Below, piece by piece: positions 14,181 to 23,060 of a DNA stretch of 27,808 bases. The stretch lies in IMG/VR virus record IMGVR_UViG_3300006750_001966, positions 1 to 27,808 of that record. One strand, given 5' to 3'. Origin of the DNA: a virus. Positions within the stretch are counted from its first letter, which is position 1; each line of letters begins with the position of its first letter. The position numbers were made by a program, and so were the translations under genes. Under the pieces are notes generated by a model. It made no database searches, was not told where the DNA came from, and worked only from the letters and a program-made list of their open reading frames with translations.

Positions 14181-14977
14181 TGATCTACGAAGTCCAAAAC
14201 AAAGTTAAGTTAGATCTACCACCTGAACACGAAGGTATTATCACAGCATATAATACTGAGTGGGATGATAAGAATGGTCAAGGGTGGGAGATAAAAAACT
14301 TTATCGACTTGACCGAAAATAAAAAGTGTTTGTTTGATGTGGGAGGAAACGTTGGTTTCTTCTCACATGTTTTTGTTAACAACAATGCTGAAGAAACCGA
14401 TAAGATATCTTTTTGTTTTGAGCCGTCACCGTGGGGAACAAATATTTGTTTTGAGATTTTGAATCACAACGGTCAACACGATAGAATCAAAGTGTTTCCT
14501 CATTTTGTTGGTGACACAAATGGTGAAGCAGGTGTTCTTCTAGAAGAGAAGTCTCATACTTTTGTCGTCGAATATGAAAAGGAAATTCCTAACTTTGTCG
14601 TTAGTAAAACTGGTGACCAACAAAAGACAACACTCGTAACCCTTGATGCCTTTTCAGATTTTGTCGATAGAGAAGCTGGTTTAGAATTAGATACAATCAA
14701 AATTGATGTAGAAGGATATGAGTATAAAGTGTTAGTAGGGTCTATCAAAACGATTATGAAATATAGGCCCTTGATTTTTTTGGAGGTTCATAGTTATATG
14801 TTGAATCTGTATAATGCTACAACACTAGATATATATCAACATATGGCCGGATTGAATTATCAAGTGTTTGATATTCATATGAATGAAATAGTAACCGATG
14901 AACAATACTTAGACTTATTTGAAAACATTTTAGAGGCACGATTCGTATGTAGCCCAAGGGAGAAGAAACTTGTCTAA
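14180..14977 (+). CDS. FkbM-family SAM methyltransferase
   Basis: 265 residues. FDVGGNVGFFSHVF is the SAM-binding motif I, FCFEPSPWG is the FkbM strand-2 motif with the acidic residue, VTLDAFSDF and IKIDVEGYEYKVLVG are the diagnostic FkbM core (D-x-E-G-x-E), and PLIFLEVHSY follows. FkbM enzymes O-methylate sugars, glycans and secondary metabolites. Its place inside the nucleotide/replication operon, far from the sugar block at 1-5274, is unexpected; it may still act on the same glycan. Its end overlaps the reductase start by 8 bases. Confidence 0.85.
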   Translation: MIYEVQNKVKLDLPPEHEGIITAYNTEWDDKNGQGWEIKNFIDLTENKKCLFDVGGNVGFFSHVFVNNNAEETDKISFCFEPSPWGTNICFEILNHNGQHDRIKVFPHFVGDTNGEAGVLLEEKSHTFVVEYEKEIPNFVVSKTGDQQKTTLVTLDAFSDFVDREAGLELDTIKIDVEGYEYKVLVGSIKTIMKYRPLIFLEVHSYMLNLYNATTLDIYQHMAGLNYQVFDIHMNEIVTDEQYLDLFENILEARFVCSPREKKLV

Positions 14978-17261
14978 CAAGATTGAACAATTAACAGAAT
15001 ATTATGGTGGTGATAATTTGGCAGCTAGTGTTTTGGCTGACAAATATTTGCTTGATGGTGAAAACACACCGGAAGAAATGTGGCAACGTATAGCTGTCGC
15101 TGCAGGTGATATTGATACTGAGTCAAAGGTGTGGAGCCAAAAGTTTTATGATCTATTATCAGACTTCAAATTCATTCCCGGTGGCCGTATCATGTATGCC
15201 CTTGGTAGAGAAGAAAAGGTTAGCAATACAAATTGTTATGTGATTCCCCACAAGGAAGATTCCATTGAAGGCATCTACGATTGGATGAAGGAATCTGCTC
15301 TTACGTATCGTTCAACAGGTGGAGTAGGTACGGACATATCTATTCTCCGTCCGAAAGGAACTCCTGTAAAGAACTCTGGCGGTGTCTCTCCCGGTGCTTG
15401 TTCATTCATGGACCTCATGTCCAACAGTACTAACACAGTCCACCAGAAGTTACGTAGAGGCGCTCTGATGATAACGATCAACGTACATCACCCCGATGTA
15501 TTAGATTTTATCAATATCAAGAAGATTCTTGGTGAGATACAGTATTTAGAAGGAGAGGGTGACGGACACAACAATCTATATAAGATGGTTGAACACGCCA
15601 ACATTTCAGTACAAATTACTGATGAGTTTCTAGAAGCATTAGAAAGTGGTAAGAATTATGAACAACGCTGGCCCGTTGATGGTACACCTTCTGTAAAGAA
15701 GAAAGTTTCCGCCAAGAAAATATGGGATGCAATTATTAAGAATGCACACGAGCACGCTGAGCCGGGAATATTCTTCATAGACAACCATAGAAAAAATGAT
15801 GCACTTCATTATGTGAATCCAGCTATTACTACGAATCCTTGTGGTGAACAATTTCTAGGAGCGTATGCTAACTGTTTGTTGGGTCATATGAATTTGGATA
15901 GATATGCTCGAATTGAATCAAACAGTAATGAAGTAACGTTTGATTTTGGTGATTTTGCAAACGATATCAAAACAGCGGTAAGGTTTCTCGACAACTGTAT
16001 AGACTGGAATAAGGGGAAACATGCTCTGCCGCAACAAGAAGAAACTGCACTTAATGAAAGACGTATTGGATTGGGAATCACTGGTTTGGCTGATTGTCTT
16101 ATTAGACTTGGTATCAAATATGATTCTGAAAAAGCTCTTGAGTTAGTAGAAAAAGTTATGAAAGTTTATCGTGACTCTGCTTATGAAACATCTGTTGAGT
16201 TAGCTGAAGAAAAGGGTGCGTTTCCTTGGTGGGAAGTTGCTAATTGGAAGAGTGAGTTTATAACAAATTGGATGGGTGGAGTGTCTGCACAGACTGTAGA
16301 CAAGTGTCATAAGAGCGGCATCCGCAATTCATTCCTACTCACAGTCGCTCCCGTAGGTAGTGGTAGCATCATTGGTCAGGTATCGTCAGGTATCGAACCT
16401 ATCTTTGCTACGTCCTATACTAGACGAGTTAGACAACAGGATGGCAAGGCGTTCAAGGAGTTTAAAACGTATCCAAAAATCATTAATGAAATGTTCACGG
16501 ATGATAGTGCCCTTCCAAAGCATGTTGTCACCGCCCACGATGTTGATCCTTACTTCAGAGTCAAACTACAAGCAGTCATTCAAAAGTATGTAGACAACAG
16601 TATTTCATCTACTGTTAATCTGCCCAACGAAACCAAACCAGAAACCATTGCTGACATTTATGTTAATGCTTGGAAACTGGGCCTTAAGAGTATTACGGTA
16701 TATAGAGAAGGAAGCCGTGAAGGTGTTTTAATTACAGAACCTAAGAAGTCTCCACTCCCTGAACCTAAACAAAGACCAAAACGACCAATCGTTATTCAGG
16801 GTAAGACTTTTAAGATTCCATCTGGCCCCGATGAGAAACTATACATAACAATTAATCCGTTTCCAGACAATCCAGAAATGCCTTATGAGATATTTATTTC
16901 CAGCTATGGAGCAGACAACCCTGAGATCCAGACGATCACTGTGTTGCTTTCTGCTCTTATGAAAAATGTAGATGATATTTCGTTTGTAATCGAACATTTA
17001 AAGAAGATTGAATCTTCTGCTGCTCCTGTATGGTGGCATGATGTAGATGCTGGTAGGAGACATACAATAACATCACGAGCACAAGCAGTTGCTATTGCTC
17101 TTGAGAAGTTTGTTATGAATGGAGAATATGCTAACTCTAATCCGTTGAAAGAGGAAGATGTGTCAAAGTTAGAGAAGTGTCCTAAGTGTGCTCAACAAAC
17201 ATGGAAGAATGAGAATGGGTGTGGTTCGTGTATAGAATGTGGTCATGCAAGGTGTAATTAG
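14970..17261 (+). CDS. nrdJ: Class II (adenosylcobalamin-dependent) ribonucleotide reductase
   Basis: 763 residues, TTG start at 14970 with GGGAG upstream; no suitable ATG is near. Catalytic NPCGEQ at residues 289-294 gives Asn289, Cys291 (thiyl radical) and Glu293; the redox pair is Cys89 (NTNCYV) and Cys302 (YANCLLGHMN). VAPVGSGSIIGQVSSGIEP and SITVYREGSREGVL match NrdJ. After that comes a TSCPD-like domain (LYITINPFPDNPEMPYEIFI) and a Cys-rich tail (Cys737, 740, 751, 754, 757, 762) that probably relays electrons. There is no N-terminal ATP cone and no paired tyrosines of class I. It makes deoxynucleotides without oxygen and depends on host B12. Confidence 0.9.
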   Translation: MSNKIEQLTEYYGGDNLAASVLADKYLLDGENTPEEMWQRIAVAAGDIDTESKVWSQKFYDLLSDFKFIPGGRIMYALGREEKVSNTNCYVIPHKEDSIEGIYDWMKESALTYRSTGGVGTDISILRPKGTPVKNSGGVSPGACSFMDLMSNSTNTVHQKLRRGALMITINVHHPDVLDFINIKKILGEIQYLEGEGDGHNNLYKMVEHANISVQITDEFLEALESGKNYEQRWPVDGTPSVKKKVSAKKIWDAIIKNAHEHAEPGIFFIDNHRKNDALHYVNPAITTNPCGEQFLGAYANCLLGHMNLDRYARIESNSNEVTFDFGDFANDIKTAVRFLDNCIDWNKGKHALPQQEETALNERRIGLGITGLADCLIRLGIKYDSEKALELVEKVMKVYRDSAYETSVELAEEKGAFPWWEVANWKSEFITNWMGGVSAQTVDKCHKSGIRNSFLLTVAPVGSGSIIGQVSSGIEPIFATSYTRRVRQQDGKAFKEFKTYPKIINEMFTDDSALPKHVVTAHDVDPYFRVKLQAVIQKYVDNSISSTVNLPNETKPETIADIYVNAWKLGLKSITVYREGSREGVLITEPKKSPLPEPKQRPKRPIVIQGKTFKIPSGPDEKLYITINPFPDNPEMPYEIFISSYGADNPEIQTITVLLSALMKNVDDISFVIEHLKKIESSAAPVWWHDVDAGRRHTITSRAQAVAIALEKFVMNGEYANSNPLKEEDVSKLEKCPKCAQQTWKNENGCGSCIECGHARCN

Positions 17262-17272
17262 AGAGGAATCCT

Positions 17273-17692
17273 ATGTCTAAGACTAGAGGTGTCATCACCG
17301 GCATTAACAGACGTATAAGACAAGAAGAACATGAAAATGAACTCAAAGAAAAACAGACAGAAAAAATGAAAGCATATGCAACTCAATACGAAGAAGAAAG
17401 ATACAAAACGGAGGCAACGAAACAACATGAACGTCATCGTAGAAACCAAAAACGAAAGGCTTACTCTGTGAATATACCAATCCAGCCCGCAAAGAAGTAT
17501 GTGGTTAAACCAGGCACATACTTTTATGGCACTTTGCGCAAGCTGGCCGAGGATTTTAAAACAATAGAAGAAATGAGTAAGTATTTTACATCTGGTCAAC
17601 TGATAAAGTATGAAGAACGAAATGGAAAGTTGTGGAACAACAAAACTGAAAAGATGGTTTATGATCCTACAACTGGAGAATGTAACGAATAA
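17273..17692 (+). CDS. Hypothetical basic coiled-coil protein
   Basis: 139 residues. Residues 15-65 form a highly charged helix (RIRQEEHENELKEKQTEKM and on), likely a coiled coil or single helix. The C-terminal 65 residues are a small mixed domain (GTYFYGTLRKLAEDFKTIE, LIKYEERNGKLWNN). No family is recognised. Start: ATG with AGAGGAAT upstream. One-base overlap with the next gene. Confidence 0.65.
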   Translation: MSKTRGVITGINRRIRQEEHENELKEKQTEKMKAYATQYEEERYKTEATKQHERHRRNQKRKAYSVNIPIQPAKKYVVKPGTYFYGTLRKLAEDFKTIEEMSKYFTSGQLIKYEERNGKLWNNKTEKMVYDPTTGECNE

Positions 17693-18033
17693 TGAAAGTG
17701 ATTATAGCTGGCGGCCGTAACTTTCACACATATAGTGTTGTTAAGAAAGCTATAGAAGAGTCTGGTTATCCAATAACAGAGGTTGTTTGTGGTTGTGCCG
17801 ATGGAGTTGATTCATTAGGAGAACTCTGGGCAAAGCAAAACAATATACCAATCTCTAGATTTCCTGCTGACTGGAATAAATTTGGTCGTGGCGCCGGCCC
17901 TATTAGAAATCAACAAATGGCTGAATATGCTGAAGGGTTGATTGCTGTATGGAACGGTAAGAGTAGGGGGACAGGAGATATGGTTACACGTGCAAATAAT
18001 GAAAAGTTGAGTCTATTCATTCAGCGTGTTTAA
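17692..18033 (+). CDS. SLOG-domain protein (YspA/DUF2493-like)
   Basis: 113 residues, a single Rossmann-like SLOG domain. IIAGGRNF at the start, VVCGCADGVDSLGELWA (phosphate/nucleotide loop), FPADWNKFGRGAGPIRNQQM and AVWNGKSRGTGDM are the successive signatures of the YspA/DUF2493 group. The wider SLOG superfamily binds nucleotides or nucleotide-derived ligands; related families act in signalling, cytokinin release and DNA uptake. In phages this group is common but of unknown role; sensing or removing a nucleotide signal during infection is a reasonable guess, not shown. One-base overlap with the preceding gene. Confidence 0.82.
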   Translation: MKVIIAGGRNFHTYSVVKKAIEESGYPITEVVCGCADGVDSLGELWAKQNNIPISRFPADWNKFGRGAGPIRNQQMAEYAEGLIAVWNGKSRGTGDMVTRANNEKLSLFIQRV

Positions 18034-18047
18034 CTTGAGGAAAATCA

Positions 18048-18263
18048 ATGGGCGTTAAAATAAAAAGAGTATGTGACAGATGCTTGATAGAAGAAAAAGA
18101 AGAATTTTTTATTAACAGAGAAGATATCAAAGGTGCAAGGAAATGCATTGAAATCGGATACATGGTTGATTGGTTGTGTCTCATCTGCAAGAAGAACAAA
18201 AAATTGTTGGGAGAATCTGTAGACCCAACGATAGAAGGCGAAACAGAAAATGGAGTGGAGTGA
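18048..18263 (+). CDS. Small zinc-ribbon protein
   Basis: 71 residues with two CxxC pairs, Cys9/Cys12 (RVCDRCLIEE) and Cys44/Cys47 (WLCLICKKN), forming a probable zinc ribbon. The tail is acidic. No function can be assigned. Start: ATG with GAGGAAA upstream. It overlaps the dCMP deaminase gene by 14 bases. This is the third small zinc-ribbon gene in the window (others at 3181 and 13546). Confidence 0.72.
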   Translation: MGVKIKRVCDRCLIEEKEEFFINREDIKGARKCIEIGYMVDWLCLICKKNKKLLGESVDPTIEGETENGVE

Positions 18264-18690
18264 TTACTTCATACGTATAGCAAATCAAGTAAAGTTTAAA
18301 TCAAAAGATAGAAACACTCAGATAGGTGTGGTGTTGGTAGGTGAAGATAATGAGATTGTTTCTACCGGTTATAATTCCTTCCCTAGAGGTATAATAGATG
18401 GTATACCAGAAAGACAAAAAAGACCTGAGAAATATTATTGGTTCGCTCACGCTGAACTTAACAGCATCGTCAATGCCGCACGTATTGGTGTATCCACAAA
18501 AAACACAGTAATGTATATGACCTGTAGTATTCCGTGTTGTGATTGTGCTCAAGCAATCATAAATGCTGGTATCAAGAAGGTGATTTGCAATTCAGTTTCT
18601 TCCACTAAAGGAGATCAGTGGGAAGAGAAAATGAAACGTAGCATTCAAATGTTTGAAGAAGCAGGAGTGGAAGTAGTATATTATGCTTGA
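18250..18690 (+). CDS. cd: dCMP (deoxycytidylate) deaminase
   Basis: 146 residues. The zinc-binding and catalytic motif HAE is at residues 67-69 and the PCxxC motif (PCCDC, Cys96/Cys99) follows at the correct distance; early segments DRNTQIGVVLV and STGYNSFPRG match the dCMP deaminase family. It converts dCMP to dUMP, feeding thymidylate synthesis; no thymidylate synthase is seen in the window. With the ribonucleotide reductase it makes a precursor-supply pair. The next promoter starts inside its last codon region (TTGACA at 18687 overlaps the TGA stop). Confidence 0.9.
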   Translation: MEWSDYFIRIANQVKFKSKDRNTQIGVVLVGEDNEIVSTGYNSFPRGIIDGIPERQKRPEKYYWFAHAELNSIVNAARIGVSTKNTVMYMTCSIPCCDCAQAIINAGIKKVICNSVSSTKGDQWEEKMKRSIQMFEEAGVEVVYYA

Positions 18691-18715
18691 CAAACACCCC
18701 AAAATGTCGTATATT
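18687..18715 (+). promoter_or_regulatory. Promoter P3 before the polymerase gene
   Basis: TTGACA (18687-18692), spacer AACACCCCAAAATGTCG (17 bases), TATATT (18710-18715). The -35 box overlaps the stop codon of the dCMP deaminase gene (TGA within TTGACA). It shares the CC and AAATGT spacer elements with P1, P2 and P4, and gives the polymerase gene its own transcription start. Confidence 0.88.
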
Positions 18716-18726
18716 ATATAGAAGGA

Positions 18727-18804
18727 ATGTCACTCCGATCAATTGCAAAACATTTTAAGGTAGCTAGAAACACAATAACAGGTAGGTTGAAAAAATATGT
18801 ATGA
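18727..18804 (+). CDS. 25-residue helix-turn-helix mini-ORF overlapping the polymerase gene
   Basis: The frame from ATG 18727 encodes 25 residues containing SLRSIAKHFKVARNTITGRL, a near-ideal helix-turn-helix with Ala at the helix-2 position and a recognition helix of RNTITGRL type. It begins 12 bases after the -10 box, with AAGGA almost touching the ATG, and its TGA overlaps the first codons of the polymerase gene by 8 bases, so translation could be coupled. It closely resembles the C-terminal half of the 59-residue frame at 8763. It could be a truncated relic of a larger DNA-binding protein or a real micro-regulator. Confidence 0.45.
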   Translation: MSLRSIAKHFKVARNTITGRLKKYV

Positions 18805-21800
18805 TTACAGTAAGCCAGTGACAACTTTTACGCACACGCATTGTCATTCGTCATATAGTTTACTAGATGGAATCGGCAAGCCATCTCAGAACGCTAAGAG
18901 AGCTGCTGAAATTGGAATGCAAAGTTTAGCAATTTCAGACCACGGGACATGTGCTGGTCATTATGAGTTTCAGACTGCTTGCGACAAGTATGGTATTAAA
19001 CCAATACTCGGTGCAGAGTTTTATTTCGTTGAGGATAGACACGTCAAATCTCTCACCGACGAAGAAAAAGAGGGAATGACGAAGGAAGAACGTCTTGCCG
19101 AAACGAGAAAGAGGCAAGCAAATCCACATCTAATTTTGCTTGCTGAAAATGATACCGGCTTAAAAAATATTTATCACCTTAATTATCTTGCCGCTAAAGA
19201 AGGTTTCTATGGCAAGCCACGTATTGATCTAGAATTGCTTCGTAAGTATAACGAAGGCATCATTGCCACAACTACGTGTATCATTTCTCCGTGGGCTAAG
19301 TATTATTTCCGTGGTGAAATAGATAAGATGAAAAGTTTGTTTGAAGAAATGTATGATATCTTTGGTAAGGATAGATTCTTCATCGAACTACATCCACACG
19401 AAAAGTTTTCGTATCGCGCTAGCGATAACTCAGACCAACACGCTCAACGTGAATATAATTTCACCATGATTGAGTTGTTCAGGAAACAGTATGACATTCG
19501 TTGCACATTAGCTAACGATGCTCACTACCCTGAGAAGAAACACTCTGGTGTCCACAAATTTATGTTTGCGGTCAATACAAACGGTAAGTATGATGAAACG
19601 TCTTGTAACAATCTCTACATTGCTTCTGAAGAAGATATGAGGGGGTTCTGGCACGACAACGGACATAGTGCTGATATACCGGACGAATACCTAGACGAAG
19701 CGATTGAGACTACCAAAGAGATCGCCTCACGGTGTAATGCCAGAATTGATGTTGACTCTCTGAAGGAACCACAGTTTGAAGTCCCACAGGGATATCTGTC
19801 GAACAAAGAGTATATCCATAAGTTGTTGAAGGATGGTTTGACTGAAAAGATTGATACTGGTCAAATCATTATGGATGATGTTGATATCTATATTGACCGT
19901 ATCAATACAGAGTTGTCTCTGATAGCTGACAAGGGATACGTTGACTACTTCCTTTTGACTAGAGACTTCTGTAACTGGGCGTATGAAGAAAAGATTCTTC
20001 AATCCCCCGGTAGAGGTAGTGCTGCGGGTAGTTTGATTTGTTGGTTGTTAGGAATCACTAGGGTTAATCCTATCAAGTATGATCTATTCTTTGAGAGGTT
20101 TATGAATCCTGAGCGTATCAAGGAACCAGATATTGATAATGACTTTCAGGACAGCGAACGTCAACGTGTGAAGGATTACATTGCTGACCGCTGGGGTAGC
20201 TCAAATATTGCGTCGTGTGCTGCCTATAGTCGATACACAGCAAACACATTGTTTAGAGAAGTGTGTAAACAGTTTGGTGTGGAGTTTTCTCAAGTGAATA
20301 AGATTGCTAAGACAATTAGTGGTCACACATCTTTGAACAAAGACGTTGCATCATTCACAGACATTATGGATAAGAACTCTGACATTAAAGAATTTGTTCA
20401 AGCATTACCAGAGGATGAAGCCAAAGAGTTTGTAAACATTATCGACACCATCATTGGTAATGTTAGGAATGTTACAATCGCAGGTGGAGGTACGATTATT
20501 AGTAGTCAACCTCTACATGAAATGATGCCCCTTCGAGCAAGCAAAGATGAAGGTATCATTACAGAGTGGCAAGTAGATGAGTTAACCAAGATGAAGTTTC
20601 TCAAGATTGATATCTTGGGTATCTCTACGTTGTCGATTATCAAACAGATTATGGATCAAGTAGATATGACGGTCGATGATTTGTATGATATGCCAGTCGA
20701 TAGAGAAGAGTTATCGGAAGATGAACAGGTACACTACGACAGAGCATACGAATTGCTCCAACAAGGTGAGACTCAAGGAATCTTTCAGTTTGGTGGTAGT
20801 AACATTACTAGATGTCTACAGAAGATGATTCCAACAACCTTGGAACACATCGCTGCTGTAAATGCTATCTATCGTCCCGGTGTTATCAAGTCGGGTGCTA
20901 TGGAAGCATTCCTTCGTCGTAGAAACGGTGAAGAGAAAAGTGTGAATGACTACCATCCTATCTTCGATGAGATTTTAGCATCTACTGAAAACATTATGAT
21001 TTATCAAGAGCAATTCATTCAAATGTTTAACAAGTTGGGAATGGATTTTGGTAAGTCAGACATTCTTCGTCGTATCGCTGAGACAGGTGATAAAGATGCT
21101 TGCTACAAGTATCTTGATGACAATCTGTATTGTAATCCTGACGACATGGCTTTGACCGAAAAGCAAACACACGATATTGCCAGTAAGGTAATCGAAGCTG
21201 CTGGTTATCTATTCAACAAGTCTCATGCTATTTCATATTCGTTGTTGGCTTATTGGACTGCCTATATGAAAGCTAAGTATCCTGACAAGTTTATTGAAGT
21301 GATGTTCAATCACCATCATGGTGACCATGACAATCAAGCTATCAATTTGAATATGGCTAAGAAACTATTGGATGAGCCTGAAGTTTCGATAGGGGATATC
21401 AATACGTTCACGAAAGATTATAAGGTGGATGGGAACACTATCAACATTGGTGTGAAGAGCATCAACGGTGTTGGCAACTCTGTGATCAAACGAATCGAAA
21501 CCAATAGACCCACAGGCGGTTGGATAACATTCAGTGAGTTCCATGAGGATAATCATTACAAGAAAATAATCTCATACAAGAACTTACAGATCCTTGTTAA
21601 GCTAGGAATGTTTGATTCAATGTTGATCAATGGTAGTGGAGTTAAGTTGTCAAGAAAAGCATTGTGTGATGTTGTAGAAGTACTTGGTAAACTATCTACG
21701 TTGACGAAAAAGAAACTCAATACTTTCCTTGATACATTGTATGATGGTAAGGTTACTGATAAGAATGTTATAGATGTGCTCAATGCTGAACATCTTACAC

Positions 21801-22249
21801 TCTTGTTAGACGAGTTTGGAATCAACGATGATGAGTTTGAAGAAGATGAACTGCTCGGTTTTGAGATTGATTACTTAGGATTCCGATTGAATGAAGATGT
21901 AGAGAAGAATAACATGCTCAAGAAAATGACTGATGAAATGGGCATCACTCACATTAGTGATTTGGATGAAGAGGGTGGGACTGTTGGTCACCATTGGACA
22001 ATCATTCGGTCAATAGAAAAACTGAAAACCAAGAATGGGAAACCATATGCCAACGTTAGAACAGACGATGGCAGTAGTTTTAGAGTGTGGTGGAACAAAC
22101 TTCAGTATATAGACAACTACCTTGTGCCAGGGAAATTGGTAGTGGTACAACTGAATTCAGATACCTTTGGCAGATCATTAGCTCATGGTAGAATGAGTTT
22201 TATGAATGAGAAAGAAATCATAAAGCTTTACGATCAAGTGAGTGAGTGA
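18797..22249 (+). CDS. dnaE: DNA polymerase III alpha subunit-like polymerase (C family)
   Basis: 1150 residues, almost the length of bacterial DnaE (1160). An N-terminal PHP domain (FTHTHCHSSYSLLDG, AISDHGT, GAEFYF, ANDAHYPEKKHSGVH) appears to keep its metal-binding His and acidic residues, so proofreading by PHP is possible. The palm has PGRGSAAGSL (about 426-435) and the catalytic acids Asp445 and Asp447 (PDIDNDFQ) with Asp605 in KIDILG. QGIFQFGG, YRPGVI and LFNKSHAISYSLLAYWTAY are further DnaE signatures. A C-terminal OB-fold region (GHHWTIIRSIEKLKTKNG) follows. This is the likely phage replicase, in place of the T4-type family B enzyme. Confidence 0.95.
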   Translation: MYDYSKPVTTFTHTHCHSSYSLLDGIGKPSQNAKRAAEIGMQSLAISDHGTCAGHYEFQTACDKYGIKPILGAEFYFVEDRHVKSLTDEEKEGMTKEERLAETRKRQANPHLILLAENDTGLKNIYHLNYLAAKEGFYGKPRIDLELLRKYNEGIIATTTCIISPWAKYYFRGEIDKMKSLFEEMYDIFGKDRFFIELHPHEKFSYRASDNSDQHAQREYNFTMIELFRKQYDIRCTLANDAHYPEKKHSGVHKFMFAVNTNGKYDETSCNNLYIASEEDMRGFWHDNGHSADIPDEYLDEAIETTKEIASRCNARIDVDSLKEPQFEVPQGYLSNKEYIHKLLKDGLTEKIDTGQIIMDDVDIYIDRINTELSLIADKGYVDYFLLTRDFCNWAYEEKILQSPGRGSAAGSLICWLLGITRVNPIKYDLFFERFMNPERIKEPDIDNDFQDSERQRVKDYIADRWGSSNIASCAAYSRYTANTLFREVCKQFGVEFSQVNKIAKTISGHTSLNKDVASFTDIMDKNSDIKEFVQALPEDEAKEFVNIIDTIIGNVRNVTIAGGGTIISSQPLHEMMPLRASKDEGIITEWQVDELTKMKFLKIDILGISTLSIIKQIMDQVDMTVDDLYDMPVDREELSEDEQVHYDRAYELLQQGETQGIFQFGGSNITRCLQKMIPTTLEHIAAVNAIYRPGVIKSGAMEAFLRRRNGEEKSVNDYHPIFDEILASTENIMIYQEQFIQMFNKLGMDFGKSDILRRIAETGDKDACYKYLDDNLYCNPDDMALTEKQTHDIASKVIEAAGYLFNKSHAISYSLLAYWTAYMKAKYPDKFIEVMFNHHHGDHDNQAINLNMAKKLLDEPEVSIGDINTFTKDYKVDGNTINIGVKSINGVGNSVIKRIETNRPTGGWITFSEFHEDNHYKKIISYKNLQILVKLGMFDSMLINGSGVKLSRKALCDVVEVLGKLSTLTKKKLNTFLDTLYDGKVTDKNVIDVLNAEHLTLLLDEFGINDDEFEEDELLGFEIDYLGFRLNEDVEKNNMLKKMTDEMGITHISDLDEEGGTVGHHWTIIRSIEKLKTKNGKPYANVRTDDGSSFRVWWNKLQYIDNYLVPGKLVVVQLNSDTFGRSLAHGRMSFMNEKEIIKLYDQVSE

Positions 22250-22257
22250 TATTTATT

Positions 22258-22473
22258 ATGATCGTTGCTAAAGTTTATGACTATATTCAAAGACAACATT
22301 TGTATTTAAGAAATGTTGAACGTATAGGTGATTACTATATAGAAGGTGGATTCTGTTTCTTTTTATTAGATGGTGTGGAGTACTGTACATCTGTTGAACG
22401 TAGTAATATGAGAAGAATATTTGAACTTGCCCCACAGGCCAAACAGAATTTACAATTGGAAGAGAACGTATGA
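22258..22473 (+). CDS. Small hypothetical protein
   Basis: About 71 residues from ATG 22258; a GTG at 22246 overlapping the polymerase stop is also in frame, and neither has a good ribosome site. The sequence is mixed alpha/beta (AKVYDYIQRQHLYLRNVE, GGFCFFLLDGVEYC). No family is recognised. It ends in an ATGA overlap with the next gene and lies in the polymerase operon. Confidence 0.6.
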   Translation: MIVAKVYDYIQRQHLYLRNVERIGDYYIEGGFCFFLLDGVEYCTSVERSNMRRIFELAPQAKQNLQLEENV

Positions 22474-23060
22474 GCGAATTACAACGTGATAATAATAAAA
22501 TATCTAGGGAAGATATTATCAAAAGTCCCGGTACGATCTCTGCCAAAATTGTATACAACACTATGTATGACAATGATTTTGAATTGTATTACATAGGTGG
22601 AGTGATGGGCAATGTGTTATATACAGTTCAATTGAACAACAAGGAAAAAGCTCTTGTAGCTTTTACCACAGCTGAATTGTTGCAGAGTTATATTAACAGA
22701 GATCAGATGAAACCAAAGATTAGAAAGTCGTTTGGTAACAAATTGGCTTGTGTTAAGATTGGTATAGATGTGGTGAACAAACTTATAAAACAAACTGCAA
22801 TGAAGGCTGCTCATGGGATAATTCCCGAATTACCGGGGCCGCCACTAGATACAGTAATTATTAATCCAAACATGAAGGACAAGTTTATACCTATTAGTAT
22901 TTCATACACAACATCTTTGTTGACTACTGTGCAGGATGAAGATGACCCATTAGAATTTGGGACATTGAGAATTAGTATGGAAGATGTGGACATTTTGGAG
23001 TACGATAAAGAAGATAAAGTATATTTATTTATAGAGGAAGATGGAGATATGATAGGCTAG
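22470..23060 (+). CDS. Hypothetical protein
   Basis: 196 residues, mixed alpha/beta, with no recognised motif. The C-terminal 50 residues are rich in Asp and Glu and alternate strands (LGFG-like turns absent; DILEYDKEDKVYLFIEEDG). A Shine-Dalgarno GGAAGAG precedes the ATG, and the start overlaps the preceding stop. Its TAG stop lies inside the left arm of a 13-base-pair inverted repeat (23051-23063), so mRNA structure begins within the coding end. Confidence 0.65.
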   Translation: MSELQRDNNKISREDIIKSPGTISAKIVYNTMYDNDFELYYIGGVMGNVLYTVQLNNKEKALVAFTTAELLQSYINRDQMKPKIRKSFGNKLACVKIGIDVVNKLIKQTAMKAAHGIIPELPGPPLDTVIINPNMKDKFIPISISYTTSLLTTVQDEDDPLEFGTLRISMEDVDILEYDKEDKVYLFIEEDGDMIG

